From assembly GCF_018320785.1 (NCBI RefSeq), contig NC_054882.1, forward strand, positions 31,438,719 through 31,502,718: a stretch of 64,000 nt of DNA. The letters run 5' to 3'. The translations under genes were made by a program, and so were the position numbers. This document shows positions 1 to 12,500 of the stretch, piece after piece. The notes below the pieces were generated by a model. It had not been told where the DNA came from, ran no database searches, and was given only the letters and a program-made list of their open reading frames with translations. This DNA comes from Cheilinus undulatus (Eukaryota > Chordata > Actinopteri > Labriformes > Labridae). Within the stretch, counting starts at the first letter, position 1. Each line of letters opens with the position of its first letter.

Positions 1-2689
1 ATCAAGTATGCGTCTGCCCACGGCGTTCAGATGATGACCTTTGATAGCGAGGTGGAACTGATGAAAGTAGCACGTTGTCATGACAATGCCAAGTAAGATT
101 TTTCTTTTTTTCACCATTAAAGCTTGATTCTTATCTGCCTTTTCCATTTAACTTTCACCCTCTTAAACTTTCTGCTCTCTTTGCTCAGGTTGGTCCTGCG
201 TATTGCCACAGATGACTCAAAGGCAGTTTGTCGACTGAGTGTGAAGTTTGGGGCCCCACTCAAAGCTTGTCGAGGGCTTCTGGAGCGGGCTAAAGAGCTG
301 GGTTTGGATGTGATTGGAGTCAGCTTCCATGTTGGCAGTGGCTGCACTGATCCTGAGACCTACACCCAGGCTATCACTGACGCCCGCTGCGTTTTTGACA
401 TGGGGGTAGGTTTGGGTGAATGCATTCATGATTGCAGTTATATATTTGCTGCTCACAGAAAATAAACATGTCTTTAAATTTGTGAACTAGGATGAGCTGG
501 GCTTCAACATGGATCTGCTTGACATCGGAGGGGGTTTCCCTGGTTCAGACGACACTGAACTTAAATTTGAGGAGGTATGTACTTTTTCAATAATGTACAG
601 TGTCCTGATGGCAAATCAGTAGCCTTTTTACATATTAAGTTGTTTTGTTTTATCACATGGACTGATATTAGTTCATAAGGCATTTTTTTTTCTTGGTAGA
701 TCACAGCAGTGATCAATCCTGCCCTGGACAAGTATTTCCCTGCTGACACTGGTATCAAGATCATTGCTGAGCCTGGGCGCTTTTATGTAGCCTCAGCTTA
801 CACACTGGTTGTTAACATCATTGCCAAGAAGGTCATCATGGACGAGGAGTCAGCATCTGATGGTAACAGTCTTCATTTTAAAGTCTAATTCAGAAATGTG
901 GTTTTGATCTGGCATTTTTTAAACAAAAATGTATCCTTCTGTCACAGAGGAGGACGAAGGGACCAATGACAGGACCCTGATGTACTACGTCAACGATGGA
1001 GTGTATGGATCCTTCAACTGTATTCTTTATGACCATGCTCACTGCTTGCCAACACTACATAAGGTAACATTGTTTTTAAAAAATGAATGGCCTTGTGTGT
1101 GTAAAATAAAACAAAAGTGGATCTATGAAAGGTGAAACAATTAGCAGTGCTAAACACTTTGTGTTAATCTGTTGTGACCCTAATAGAAGCCAAAGCCGGA
1201 TGAGGCCATGTACCCTTGCAGTATCTGGGGCCCAACATGCGATGGCCTGGATCGCATTGTTGAGCAGTGCAGCCTGCCTGACCTGCAGGTGGGTGACTGG
1301 CTGGTCTTTGAAAACATGGGGGCTTACACTGTGGCTGCTTCCTCCACCTTCAACGGCTTCCAACGACCAGACATTCACTACGTCATGTCCCGCACTGCCT
1401 GGTGAGTAAAGGTTACAGAAGTTAGAAGTGGTCAACAATCAGACATGCATGTTTTCAGATGTTAACAAGAGATGGCTACAATCTATAGGCCTACAACTAT
1501 AGAAAGGCTTGGGTCAGCGCCACATTAAACCATACTAAACAACCTTTTTCTGCCATATTTGTGCAGAGAGCTTTAACTTGTATCGCACTCAAGCCTCTAA
1601 TGTAGGCTTGTTTCAAGTCAAAAGTCTGGTTAGGATGACAACACACACAACTATTTTCAAAAATAACCAGTTTGAAAAATGCATGAGACAAGGACAGTTC
1701 CATCTGATTTTCAACAGTCCTCCAAACCCACACGTGAAGTTGATACAGGTAGACTATGAGACCACACAGACAAGATCTCATAGAAGCTTTTGATCATATC
1801 ATGGTGAAAGTTCTTTTTGCTTTGAAAAACAGAAAAGAATATGGATGGAATCTTATTGGCTTGGAAGATGGTATGAATGTTAATTACACAACTGCAGCCT
1901 AAGCCTTTGTTGCTTTCATTTATGTACACTGCAAAAGTAGACATCTCATTGGTGATGCTTCACAGCCTGCCCGTCATTTGCGTTTGTGGTTGTTCCATCA
2001 GGGGCAGTCTGATCTGGAGTCACACATATCAGTCATGTTAGTAATTTGTGATTCCAGATTGGGGAGGCTCTGACTTACTCAGGAGAAGAATTACTTACTT
2101 TAAGATCATGTGGCAAATCTGACCATAAATCATCTAGAGTATAGGCAGCCTAAGCAGTCCAATTATCTTTTTATCTAATAAGTGCTACTTAGGTTTTCTG
2201 AACATGCACATCCAAACTAAGGTGGGCAAGTGCTGAGTCAAAAATTAATATGAAGCTAATATGATACGTCTCGCAAACTGCAGGGCTTTATTGTCAAAGT
2301 TAAATATTGATTTGCTTTAGAGGAGCAGTCCTTGAAATGTTGCTACTTTGGAGTTATACAGAATTTGGACGTTAGAGGTCTGCAGTAACATTTTTTGTTT
2401 CTTCACAAAGCTTCCAAGCATGCCTACTCTGGCTTTCATATTGGATTTATTTCTAAAATATGGCCGTCTGATCAAAGGTAAAATTAATTGCTTTTGCATT
2501 ATTTTACACTTCGTAAGCAAACTGAACTCTTGTTTGTTTTTTGTCCACAGGCAACAAGTGCAGCAGATCTGTTCCCAGGGCATGCCAGCTCCAGCAGAGG
2601 ACTCTAGCGTGTTTGAAGTTCCAGCCTGCTGTGGCAGAGAGAGCAGCTTGGAGATGCCCACTAAGCCCTACCAGGCCCATGTGGTTTGA
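1..2689 (+). CDS. odc1: Ornithine decarboxylase, 3' part (seven exons, 5' end outside window)
   Basis: Cytosolic PLP enzyme that converts ornithine to putrescine, the first committed step of polyamine synthesis. Exons read here: 1-92, 189-405, 491-574, 700-862, 948-1063, 1187-1401 and 2551-2689. All junctions are GT-AG and in phase, giving 341 codons plus TGA, about the last three quarters of a roughly 455-aa protein. Visible family signatures are [15 protein letters not shown] at the window start, [13 protein letters not shown], the PLP phosphate loop [34 protein letters not shown] (the second-subunit catalytic cysteine) and [10 protein letters not shown]. The PLP-binding lysine lies upstream of the window. 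The last exon, which encodes the C-terminal degradation tail, differs from the mammalian form and ends [10 protein letters not shown]. Intron 6 is the only long intron (about 1.1 kb). The identity is secure; whether it is one of several fish paralogues cannot be told. Confidence 0.95.
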
Positions 2690-3960
2690 ATGAAAACTGT
2701 TCATCCAATCAGTGTCAACATCTCATATCATTTTGTCATCGGTTACCGAAGTTTCTTTCTTTATCTTTTTGTCTCCTCCCCAAAATGTAAAACGTGACAT
2801 TTTAAGGCCAGTTACTTGACAGGAGAATGAGAGGCGCTTGTCGTTGCACAAATTTTTGTCCTGTATGGAAGCTGCCAATCAATCCTCATTGTAATGAGGC
2901 TAAATCACACTCCCAACGTCCCTGTGTTCCTGGCAGAGAGTTACAGGGCGGCTCTGTTCTTTACCATTTTACTCCAGTTGCTTTTTGGAGTCTGACTGTA
3001 AGAGCTAAAGCACTGTAGTTCGTGAAGATCTTATTTCCTGAACTTGAAACTGTTTCTTTGCAAAGACATCTCACAACTACTTCATGTTTCCCCATCACCA
3101 TACGACTCACAACACTTGAAGCTGTAGCAATAGTCCAAGTGGTGAGGGGTTACTCCTGCTTATAGTTTAATACTATTAATCTAAATAGTAGCAAATTCCT
3201 GCTGTGAGATGGTTTATTATTGAACTGCAAATCCTCCGTAGCCCTTTTTAACAACAGAAGTAGTTGGTAAATGCAAAGATGTGGTTTGGAGGTGATTTTA
3301 TTCCTCAAAACATGGCTGCTATGTTTTTTTAATTTATATTTTCCATGATTGCAGCTTCCCTACAGAACCCCTTAAGTGTTAATCTTTAATATGTTTACAA
3401 GAAACATATTTATTCTTTATATTAATATTTGAAGTCTGTGTTTGTTTGTTTTTTACTTTATGTAAAGGCCTGTCTGCTGATTATTCACAGAGCCAATGCA
3501 ACATTTGAATATGTAAAAGTATACACAGAAAGGTATGAAAATGCATGCATCACATTTTGCATGTCAAAGCACCATACAGTGTATCTCTACTAACATTGCT
3601 GAAGCACTTCAGAAAACTGTAATGTACGTACATGTTCTCCTTATTCAGCATGTGAATTTTCTGTAGTTACACCACAACTGCTCCAATAACTGGATCTTAA
3701 GGATTAACACTTAAAAAAGACAGGGACTCAATGAGCAGACTGCATCTCTCCTCTTCTCCTCCTATTATTTTTTATCTTTATTTTTTTGTAGAAGGCAAGA
3801 AGTGTGTTTATGATATAAATAAGGAGCAGTGTTTAACCGTATGTTTGAAATGGATACGAAAGAGTCGGGATTGCAAATTCATAACGCTTTCCTATGGAAA
3901 CTTTTTGAAGTTTTGTATTTTTTTAATAAATAAAACATTAGGTGCAGAGCCAAATTGTTT
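2690..3960 (+). other. odc1: odc1 3' UTR
   Basis: AT-rich sequence after the odc1 TGA with no convincing reading frame. Two overlapping AATAAA hexamers at 3925-3934 lie about 1.24 kb after the stop and are the best polyadenylation signals. The UTR end near 3950-3960 is inferred from them. Confidence 0.6.
3925..3934 (+). terminator. Overlapping AATAAA polyadenylation hexamers (odc1)
   Basis: Two canonical hexamers overlap in AATAAATAAA, at the end of the odc1 3' UTR. No closer AATAAA is followed by as clear a change in sequence character. Confidence 0.55.
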
Positions 3961-4639
3961 CTTTTTGATTTAAGTGTTTGTACTTCTTGTAGTTAAACAG
4001 GACTTGAGATGTGTAAAGAGCTCTATCTGGTGGTTAAAGATGAAACTTGTCAAACCTTTCATACTGGTGCAACAGGTTCTGCTTTGCATAAACACAGCTG
4101 AGTTATGAGTGAGAGAAACACTGAGTTACTGAGTCAGTATGTGAGTTAAGAATCGACATCCTAAGGTAAGGATCAGGTTTGAAAAGCATTCTTAAATGAA
4201 CATGGGTTAAAAAAATTCCTTACCAATTACATCCTGCCATTTGGAGGCCCAGTCCCTTTTTACATCTCAGTGTGGCTGTGCATTTTTAAGATTCATTTTT
4301 TGGCTTTTTTGCATTGTATTTGCTTGGGGAGTGACCACAGGTGGTTTTACTATAAACCCACACAGACTTTCAATCAATTGTTTATTTTAATAGTCAAACA
4401 GACAACATACAGGACAAACCCTGCTCCCCTGGCACATATCCCCTACAGACTACTGGAAAGTACAGAATAACCATTTAAAAAAGGAAAAACAAAATAAAAA
4501 TAAGTCAAAAATAGTAAGGCACACCAAAACTGATCAATGCAGTACTAACTCCAAAGAAATATGGCATATTGTACTATTTACATAAGACAGAAATGGAATC
4601 CAGGCCTTTTAGCAGCACAACAGAAAGTCAGCTTATTAT

Positions 4640-5340
4640 TATTATTTTTTGATAAGATAAAACACCTCTTTAATCCAGTTTGAATTGGCAAGTGGAGTTG
4701 AGGATTCCACATTAACATTATCAACCTTCTGGACAATAAAGCTTTAAAATGCTATCAAGTTCTAATTAGCAGAAGAGAAATTAAGTGGAAAGGGCAGCAC
4801 ACCAAACAGTACAGTAAAAACATGAGGAATAACATTCTTCCCATTTACCTTTGAGAGTGTATCATAGATTTCAGACCAGAATCTATTCATAAAGGGGCAA
4901 TCCCAAAACGTGTATATTTTGCTCTAGCTTGTTGCTATCAATCACATAGAGGAGACACTACTTCAGATGTTTTTGCTTCGGTGTACTGAGCTCGATGTTA
5001 AATCCTACATTTAGTGAAACCATGTTTGGTATAGATCAATGACCTGTGTACCCTTCTTAAATCTCTTTTCCAAAATATTACTTGAAATGATCTCTTCCAA
5101 ATCCTTCTCCAAAATAGTTTTATGGGCACTGGAAGACCATGAATGGAGATTGTAAATGTTAGAATAAATGGGGGAAAGTTCTCCTTTCCGTGTGGAGAGG
5201 CTCCAAAAATATCTAAATCAAAAACACAAAGAAGAGCAAGAAAGTCTGCAAATAAGTTTCAAACAAAATTGAGAGCTTAAGGATACCTAAAGAAATGTCC
5301 TTCAGTAAGTGAAAACTTTTCCGCTTATTGTTAGAAGGAA
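4640..5340 (-). mobile_element. Decayed L1-like LINE, ORF2 C-terminal remnant
   Basis: The minus strand around 4840-4925 reads IYTFWDCPFMNRFWSEIYDT, which fits the FWxCPxxxxFW motif near the C-terminus of L1-type ORF2 proteins. Further downstream on the same strand the sequence reads NWIKEVFYLI, also usual there. Stops and frame breaks show a dead copy. Its ends are not clear, so the limits are approximate. Confidence 0.5.
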
Positions 5341-5872
5341 GCAAAAACAGACTCTATGTATGAGTCTGTCAAAGGTTTTATACCCAAACCAGCCCAGACA
5401 GAGAAAGTACTACCCAGTTAAGATTGGGGGTAATATGATTGGTGTCTTAAAGAAAGTAACGTAAGCTAAAATAGCATCTAAACTGGAGCCAGATTTTTTC
5501 TTTACTTTAAAAAAGTAGCAGTCTATGATTACATTGTTACATAACGTTGTTCCCTACCAGAAGTAAGTCATTTTCTTTTAAAATAAAAGCAGGTTTTTTA
5601 TCCAAACAGAAAGTAAATTACCCCAATCTTAAGACAGTATTACAAAGTAAAATCCTAAAAAATAAGTTTGTTGGAAAAATAAATTTAACTGATCTACTTT
5701 CACAGAGAAAGCAACTTAACATGGAATAAACTTGATTGAGTCATTGTGTACATTCACTTCTGCATATTTCTTAATGTCTAACAGTTTTTATAAGTGCTTT
5801 TCACAGAATAAGCACTTTAAGCTGAAGCTGTTTGCAGAACCAACTCAAATGATAAATCTCTAAAGGTCGAGA

Positions 5873-6480
5873 TCATAAACTGGCAAAAATGGCATCCATG
5901 GGAGGGTTCCAAGGCCAAAACCACTGCTGACAAAAAAGAACACAAAGGCTCGTCTTACATTTGCCAAAAAACATCTTGATGATCCCCAAGACTTTTGGAG
6001 AAATATTCTGTGGACTGATGAGACAGAAGTTAAATTTTTTTTTGGAATGTGTGCAGCTCATTACCAGCAAGTCCACCTCTGACTGGCTAAAAGAAACAGC
6101 ATCAAGGTTTTGGAGTGGCCAAGTCCAATCCGGACTGAAATCCAATTGAGATGCTGTGGTGTGACCTTAAACAGGCAGTTCATGCTGAAATACCCTCCAA
6201 TATGGCTGAGTTAAAACAATTCTCCAAAGAAGAGTGGACCAAAATTCCTCCACAGTGACGCGAAAGACTCATCACCAGTCATTGCATATGTTTGATTTCA
6301 GTTATTGCTGCCCAGGGTGGCACAACCAGTTATTAGGTTCAGGGGGCAGTTACTTATTCACACAGGGGCAGATAGGTTTGGATTTTTTCCTTTAATAAAT
6401 AAAATAATAATTTAGAAACTGCATTTTGTTTTTACTTGGGTTGTCTTTGTGAGATATTTAAATTGGTTTGATGATCCGAA
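5873..6480 (+). mobile_element. Tc1/mariner-type transposon, internally deleted relic
   Basis: The plus strand encodes broken Tc1 transposase pieces, including KHLDDPQDFWRNILWTDET with the first catalytic Asp. It then jumps to a degraded form of the [13 protein letters not shown] block. The middle of the transposase, including the second Asp, is missing. The end (6300-6480) resembles the 3' part of fish Tc1 copies. It is the same broad subfamily as the copy at 62094-63330. The 5' end is truncated. Confidence 0.75.
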
Positions 6481-6513
6481 ACATTTAAGAGTTAAATTCA
6501 TGAAAAAATGAGA

Positions 6514-9500
6514 CTATGATTTTACCACAGCGATATTTTTCTGCTCAAAATGTTTCCTGATGTACTCAGTGATGGCTCTCTCATTATTGATCTCTTTTCT
6601 GAACAACATGATGTAACATTTTGGGGCCAGGTGAAAGCCAAGGATGCTGTAGCTAAAAACGAGAATGGCTGCACTCTCTATGGCTCGTTTGTACTTCCCA
6701 GACTTGCTGATGTAAATTGGGATAAAGAGGATCCAAATGATCAGAAACAGCATCATACTGATGCTGATCAGACTTGCATTTTTATACAAGTCTGGGAGCT
6801 GTTTGCTTTTGAAAGCAAATAGGAAACAAATGAAAGCCAAGGCAGCATTGTAGCTCAACATTGCAAAAAAAAAAGGTTTGGAGCCTTTGGTGCATTGCAA
6901 TAAAATGGTTTGTGGTGACTTATGATCGACAATTTCAGGGGGGTAGAAGTACAACCATGGCACACACAGTGCCACCTGGATCCCGCAGACAACAGTTACT
7001 ATTGCTGCCGGCTTGTTGAGCCGTTTTATCCACGTACCCAGCTTTGCATTGAAGTTGAAGCCTAGTAAGATCTGGAGCAGGTTGGCCAAAATGCACGCGA
7101 TGCAAAGGGAACAGGAAATGCCAAATAACGGCATACCTAACCTGCAGGAAGCTTCAGTGGGTTGTCCAGTGAAGGTGAAAGTGAGGCAGAAGCAAGCCAG
7201 CAAGGCGACAAGCTCCAAGAAACACAAATAACCCCCAACAGCCTTCACGATGGGAGTGCAACAATAAATCTTAAACAGAACGGCAAAGACGATGACAACA
7301 ATGATCCCAAGCACAGCCAGGCAACTCAAAATGACAACAAAGTGGTTGGACCAGTAAAGGTATTCCTTTTTTTTGTCCACACAGCAATCCTTATTTTGAG
7401 AAGAAAACTCAAACTCGTTACAGCGGCCACACTTGTCACCTGTGGAAACAAAGACATACACATGAGATGACTGCATTAGGAAAGGACAAATACGTTTTCA
7501 TATTTATTATAAAGCTTCTGTGAGGAACTAGGGTTTGTGTTGATTTTGGTCGCCCATGTGGACAAAGGGATTCCTCTTTTGTGCCCAAGTTTTGACTTTA
7601 TTGGCATTTGTGTGCGCAGTGATTCACAGGAATACTAAATCCTCACGCATTTTTCAGTTTATTCAGTAAATGTTTGAAGTTTGTGAAGAAAATAAGACAC
7701 TCTTTTGAGCAGCCAAATGTTCCTTGATTTGCTTTCTTTAAAGTCATAGCAAATTTGATATTTTTTTCTTCATGTTTTGATTTGGAAAAGAATGTGCAGT
7801 GTTGCACATGCATTTACAAGCACGGAAATAAAAGCTATTAAGAGCAATTATGAGCTTTACTCCGTTTTTTTTTAAGCACACTGCTATTATTTTGAACACA
7901 ACTGTACATCACGTTAGCCATTGTACATACCAGCTTATAGCCCACAACTTTCAAGAGCAAAAATGTCTTTTCCATGATGAAAAGCTTTCAGTGCAGTTCT
8001 TTTCTCTTTTTTTAACAAAGAAATGTGGTCTAGTTCCGATAAAACTGCTGCTATACTACAGCTACATTTGAGCTAAATGCCACTGAGAATTAACAATGAC
8101 AGTGGCCACCTGTTAGGAATTTGACAGACAGAATGTTTGTCCAATCACCTCCAGAGATTTTTTTTAATGGTCCTGCCTTTCCCAAACACAGAGTTGCTGC
8201 AAAGATGGATGTGAAATACATTTATGTTATTGAAATACAAAGCAGTATATGTGGTATGTAAGATTATAAGGAAGTGCTGAAATGCAGCACGGTCACAGTG
8301 AAGCAGTATGACAGTAACGTTCTGTTATATTTGCATATTGATGCAAATTGACTCTACATCTAAAAAGAACAAGAAATATTCCTACAGTAGTTCCTACTCT
8401 GAACCTCACGCTAGACCACGTCACCCATCACTTTCACACATCACCTTTCTCAACACAACATAAACAAAACACACCAACACATTAGACCCCAACACACAAT
8501 AGCCATTACCCAAATGGGATGAAAACAGTGATCGTATCACAATTAAACAGCATTGTGTGGTGTTTTGTACTTCAAACAATGTAAAAACTATAATCTGTTT
8601 TTTCACACTCTAATTATGAATGAGTGTAAAAGAAGAGCTCAGTGGCTTTGGGCTGAAGCAGGAGAGTAGTCACATCCAAATAGATACGTCTACTTTTTCC
8701 TTTATGTCTTTAAGTTTGTATGTGTTAATTAGTTTCTTTGATTTCTGTCACTATTGCCCGCTAATATTATGTTTTGTATTGTATTGTATCGTATTATACC
8801 ATATTTTATCATACCCTCTCATGCCATACTGTATCATATCCTATTGAGCCATATTGTACCGTACAGTATTGTATTGTACCATATCATACCATACTGTACA
8901 ATATCGTATCACTCTGTCCTGGACCGTACTGCATTGTATGGTATGTTATTACCTCCACCAAGGAGGTTATGTGATCAGCAGGGTTTGTTAGTTTGTTAGC
9001 TACGTAACTCAAAAAGTTATGGACAGATTTTGATGAAATTTTAAGGACGTGTCACAAATGGCATAAGGAAGAACTGATTAGATTTTGGGACTGATCCGGA
9101 TCCGTCTGGATCCAGGAATTTTTTGAAGGATTCTTTACTATTGGGAGATAGGGCTAATGGCGGAGGTCTGCACTCTCCGAGTGCTTTTCTAGTGTTATTG
9201 TATGTTATTGTATGGTTACGTCTCGTTTTGTATCGTATCGTATCATATCGTATAGTGTCCTATCGTAATGTATCGTATCATGCAGTGTTGTCGTCAAGCC
9301 ACTTCACAAATCTCTTCAATTTTTTATTTTAAAGGAAAAGAGGAACTGTTTAGTTGTGCACGAACAAAACCAGGCATTTACGACTCCATGGTGGAGTAGC
9401 CTTAGAGACAGGGTTAATTTTGGTAAACATTTTTAGTTTTATTCTTTAGACAAAAATACTTTTAGCTTTAGTCTCACTTTAGTCCTGATCACCTTTCATA

Positions 9501-12500
9501 GTTTTATTCTAGTTTTAGTTGATGAAAACTGAAAAACATTGCAGTCCAGGATGAGGGTCATTGATTTTTATTGATATTGATACTCTTATTAATACTCCTT
9601 AATGATCACACTCTTCATCGATAATATTAGTTATATTAGCATGATTATTTGTGTATTTAGGACGGAAAAATGAGACTACATGTTTCAACTGAACTCATGC
9701 TTTACATCTACCTTACACTTAATATTCTCATTTAAAATGACTGTATTTATTCAGATTTCTCACTACAAACTAAAATTCCAATTTTCTCCGTGGAACATTT
9801 GAACACATCGTAAAAGGGTCTCATCTTCGTAGTCCCTTCAATAATCTAAAGTCTGAGTTGTCATTAAATATATCATAATTTTACTGTATGCCACCTTGTT
9901 TAGCTCACTAATCAGCGTTATCTTGCCAATGTTCACGCAGATTTCAATGTTGGATTGATATTTTTAACCAACAGGACTCACTACAAGGTTTTAAGACTTT
10001 TTATCACTCTGTCCAAGGCTGAGGAGGATTACTGGACATCAGCAACAGCAGCTAATATGACGAGTCTGAGCAGCTGATGGAGATTTTCCCAGATTCAAAG
10101 GTAGGTCAACAGCGATTTAGTTTAATTTCTTGTAAAAATTACTGCATGAAAACAGAGACGAGCCACAGGTTTAAGCCTCCTATCATTTTGTGTTCCATCG
10201 TATCCCTTTGTACTGTTTGAGTCACTGTTTGTCCATGTTTATTTTATCATCATGTTTAGGGTTTAACTTACCATTTCCAGCGGAAAACTCTCCTTCAGCA
10301 CACGGTATACAGTATTTGCAGCACTTCTTTTGTAGTATCTTCAACTCCTGTCCTGGCGGACAAGTTTTGGAGCAGTTGTAAGCAGTTGTCTATAAAAGAC
10401 AGAAAATAATTATTAGGAAATTATATGTTCAATTATTCTCAGAATTAAATTTTACATTGTGTAGTTCATTGTGCATGATTTGATCTTACCAGCAGACTGG
10501 ACATTTTTCCGACAAGATCTTCCGGGACTTTGATTGTTTTGTTCGGCCAGTACTCTCCAATAGTTTCTATTTGTGGATTAGTCATGACCCAATAGACAAT
10601 ATCATATCCCAAACTAGGGTCTCCACTGGAGTCAAAGTTTATGTGGGTAGTGTTCACAGTGAGGCTGACATTTCTGATTTCCAAAAGAAGCTGTGGACAA
10701 AAACATCAGTGGAAGTTAATTGGTGTGAAACCACAAATTGCTGTTGCTTCCATGCTATTCAGAAAACTTCTAGTTCTTATATTTTTTTATTCTTTAACAA
10801 AGTAATAGTTTGATGATGTGGGATAAACAAATACATCCATTTATTCATTTTCATGTGAATTTACAAAAAGAATATTAAGAACAGTCCTGTAATCATAGGG
10901 CTACAGTCTGATTTTTGAATCTCCCAAGAGGAAAAAGGTTTCAATATTCCTTCTGTGTGATGATTTCCATTTTGTTCAGCTAAGTCCACAATGTGCAGTT
11001 TCTATACAGCTGTGTTGCTTCTCTAGTACCACCCTGAGGAGACTGAGCATCTATTAGCTATAATATGTGAGCAAAGATCTCATTTCAAAATAAGAGGAAT
11101 TATAAGAGATGAAAATGTTATGTTTAGAAAGTAGGGCTGTCAGAATTAAGCTTGTTAATCGTGACTAATTAAGGTCCAAATTAAGTGCACTTATATTCTA
11201 ATTGAGATTAATCGCATGATTTAAAGTCCCTTTCAACACACTTTGGTTAGGGTGTGTCAGCATCTCTTTGCAGTCACAGTGATGTAAAATAAATCCACCA
11301 CTGCTTCTTAATGTCTCATTTCACTTTAAAAACTCATAGACAGCTCAGTGGACAAGTCAGAGACAAGTCTGCACTTTTTTAATGATGTTATTTTCAATCC
11401 ATAGCAAGTTCCTTTTTCCATGTTAGGTCTATGTAGGTCTGTGTAACTGTCAAAGTGAGACACCCGGTCAGGTGTGTGCATGAAGACTTCATAAACAAAA
11501 TGTCAGAATGTCTGGGAGGGAGGCCTTGGATTCAGTCTTATAAATAAACTGAAAAACATGTCTGTGACGCTTCATGAAGTGATCGTATCCAATGCTTTAA
11601 CAGTTTATATTAACCTTGCAAAGCAGATGGATTCACCCATTTCTAAGTTTTGTTACTGGCAAATCCATCTCGCAAAGCTCCCATCTGAACCATTTGGGCC
11701 TGGTTTGAAAGTGACAGGACCAATCAGCTTCAAGGGGCAGTACTTTCAGGTGCGGTGGATTGGTGACGTAAGCAAGCAGTGACAAGAGGCAGGTGCAATT
11801 ATAGCGGAAGACATTAGCCTGGATGCTGCTAAAGCGGCACTTTTAGCAGAACTTGACAACATTTCCTCATTAAAAGAAGAACAAAGAACTGCATTGAGTT
11901 GTCTTCTTTTCAAAAACGCCAAAAGTCATGTACTGACATGTCTACTGTCGCCATAGTTCGTGTTATGCAGCTCTCTATGGAGTATAATCGTTGGTAGCAG
12001 CGTACCTCAGTTTGGGGCTACGTCACCTGTTTTGTTGCTCTGATTGGCCCATAAAGATGTGAAAGAAAAAAGGTTCATCTAATCCCCCTTCGGGTTTTTT
12101 TTTTTTTTTTTTTAAAAGGCTGTGCCCTTTCCCAAACGCCGTCTATGGAAGTTTTTTCCAGATGGATGTGTGAAACAAATATGCCCATACATTTGATTTA
12201 AATGCCAGCAGTGCATCCCTAATGTCCTTCCCTGGTGCTGCCATATTTGTTTTACTGTCTCCTGCTGTGTGTCCGTCACCTTTGCCAACCTTAACGGACA
12301 AAGCGTGCTACAGCATCGTCAAGTGGACAGAAAAAGCAACTGATTTTATCTTTCTAGTATCATTTACTTCAGTTTATATTCAAAAATTAATATGAAGAAA
12401 ATCAATACTTGGTGAACATGAATTTATACAATATTGCCACACTAAATAATTGGATACTATGCTGTAACAACTTTTCTTCTCATCCCTACAATTAGCCTAC

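Larger units (their letters stand above)
3961..6513. other. Intergenic region, odc1 to GPCR (tail to tail)
   Basis: No host gene is seen. It holds an L1-like LINE remnant (about 4640-5340, minus) and a decayed Tc1 copy (5873-6480, plus). The rest is AT-rich sequence without recognisable structure. Confidence 0.6.

Noticed and set aside
124-465. Single long frame running through the odc1 exon into both introns
   Set aside because: Only 189-405 matches ODC. The flanks are intron read-through past clear GT and AG sites.
8620-8999. Overlapping open frames full of CIVLYHI and [16 protein letters not shown] repeats
   Set aside because: They translate the TATCG minisatellite in three frames. There are no splice sites or conserved domains.
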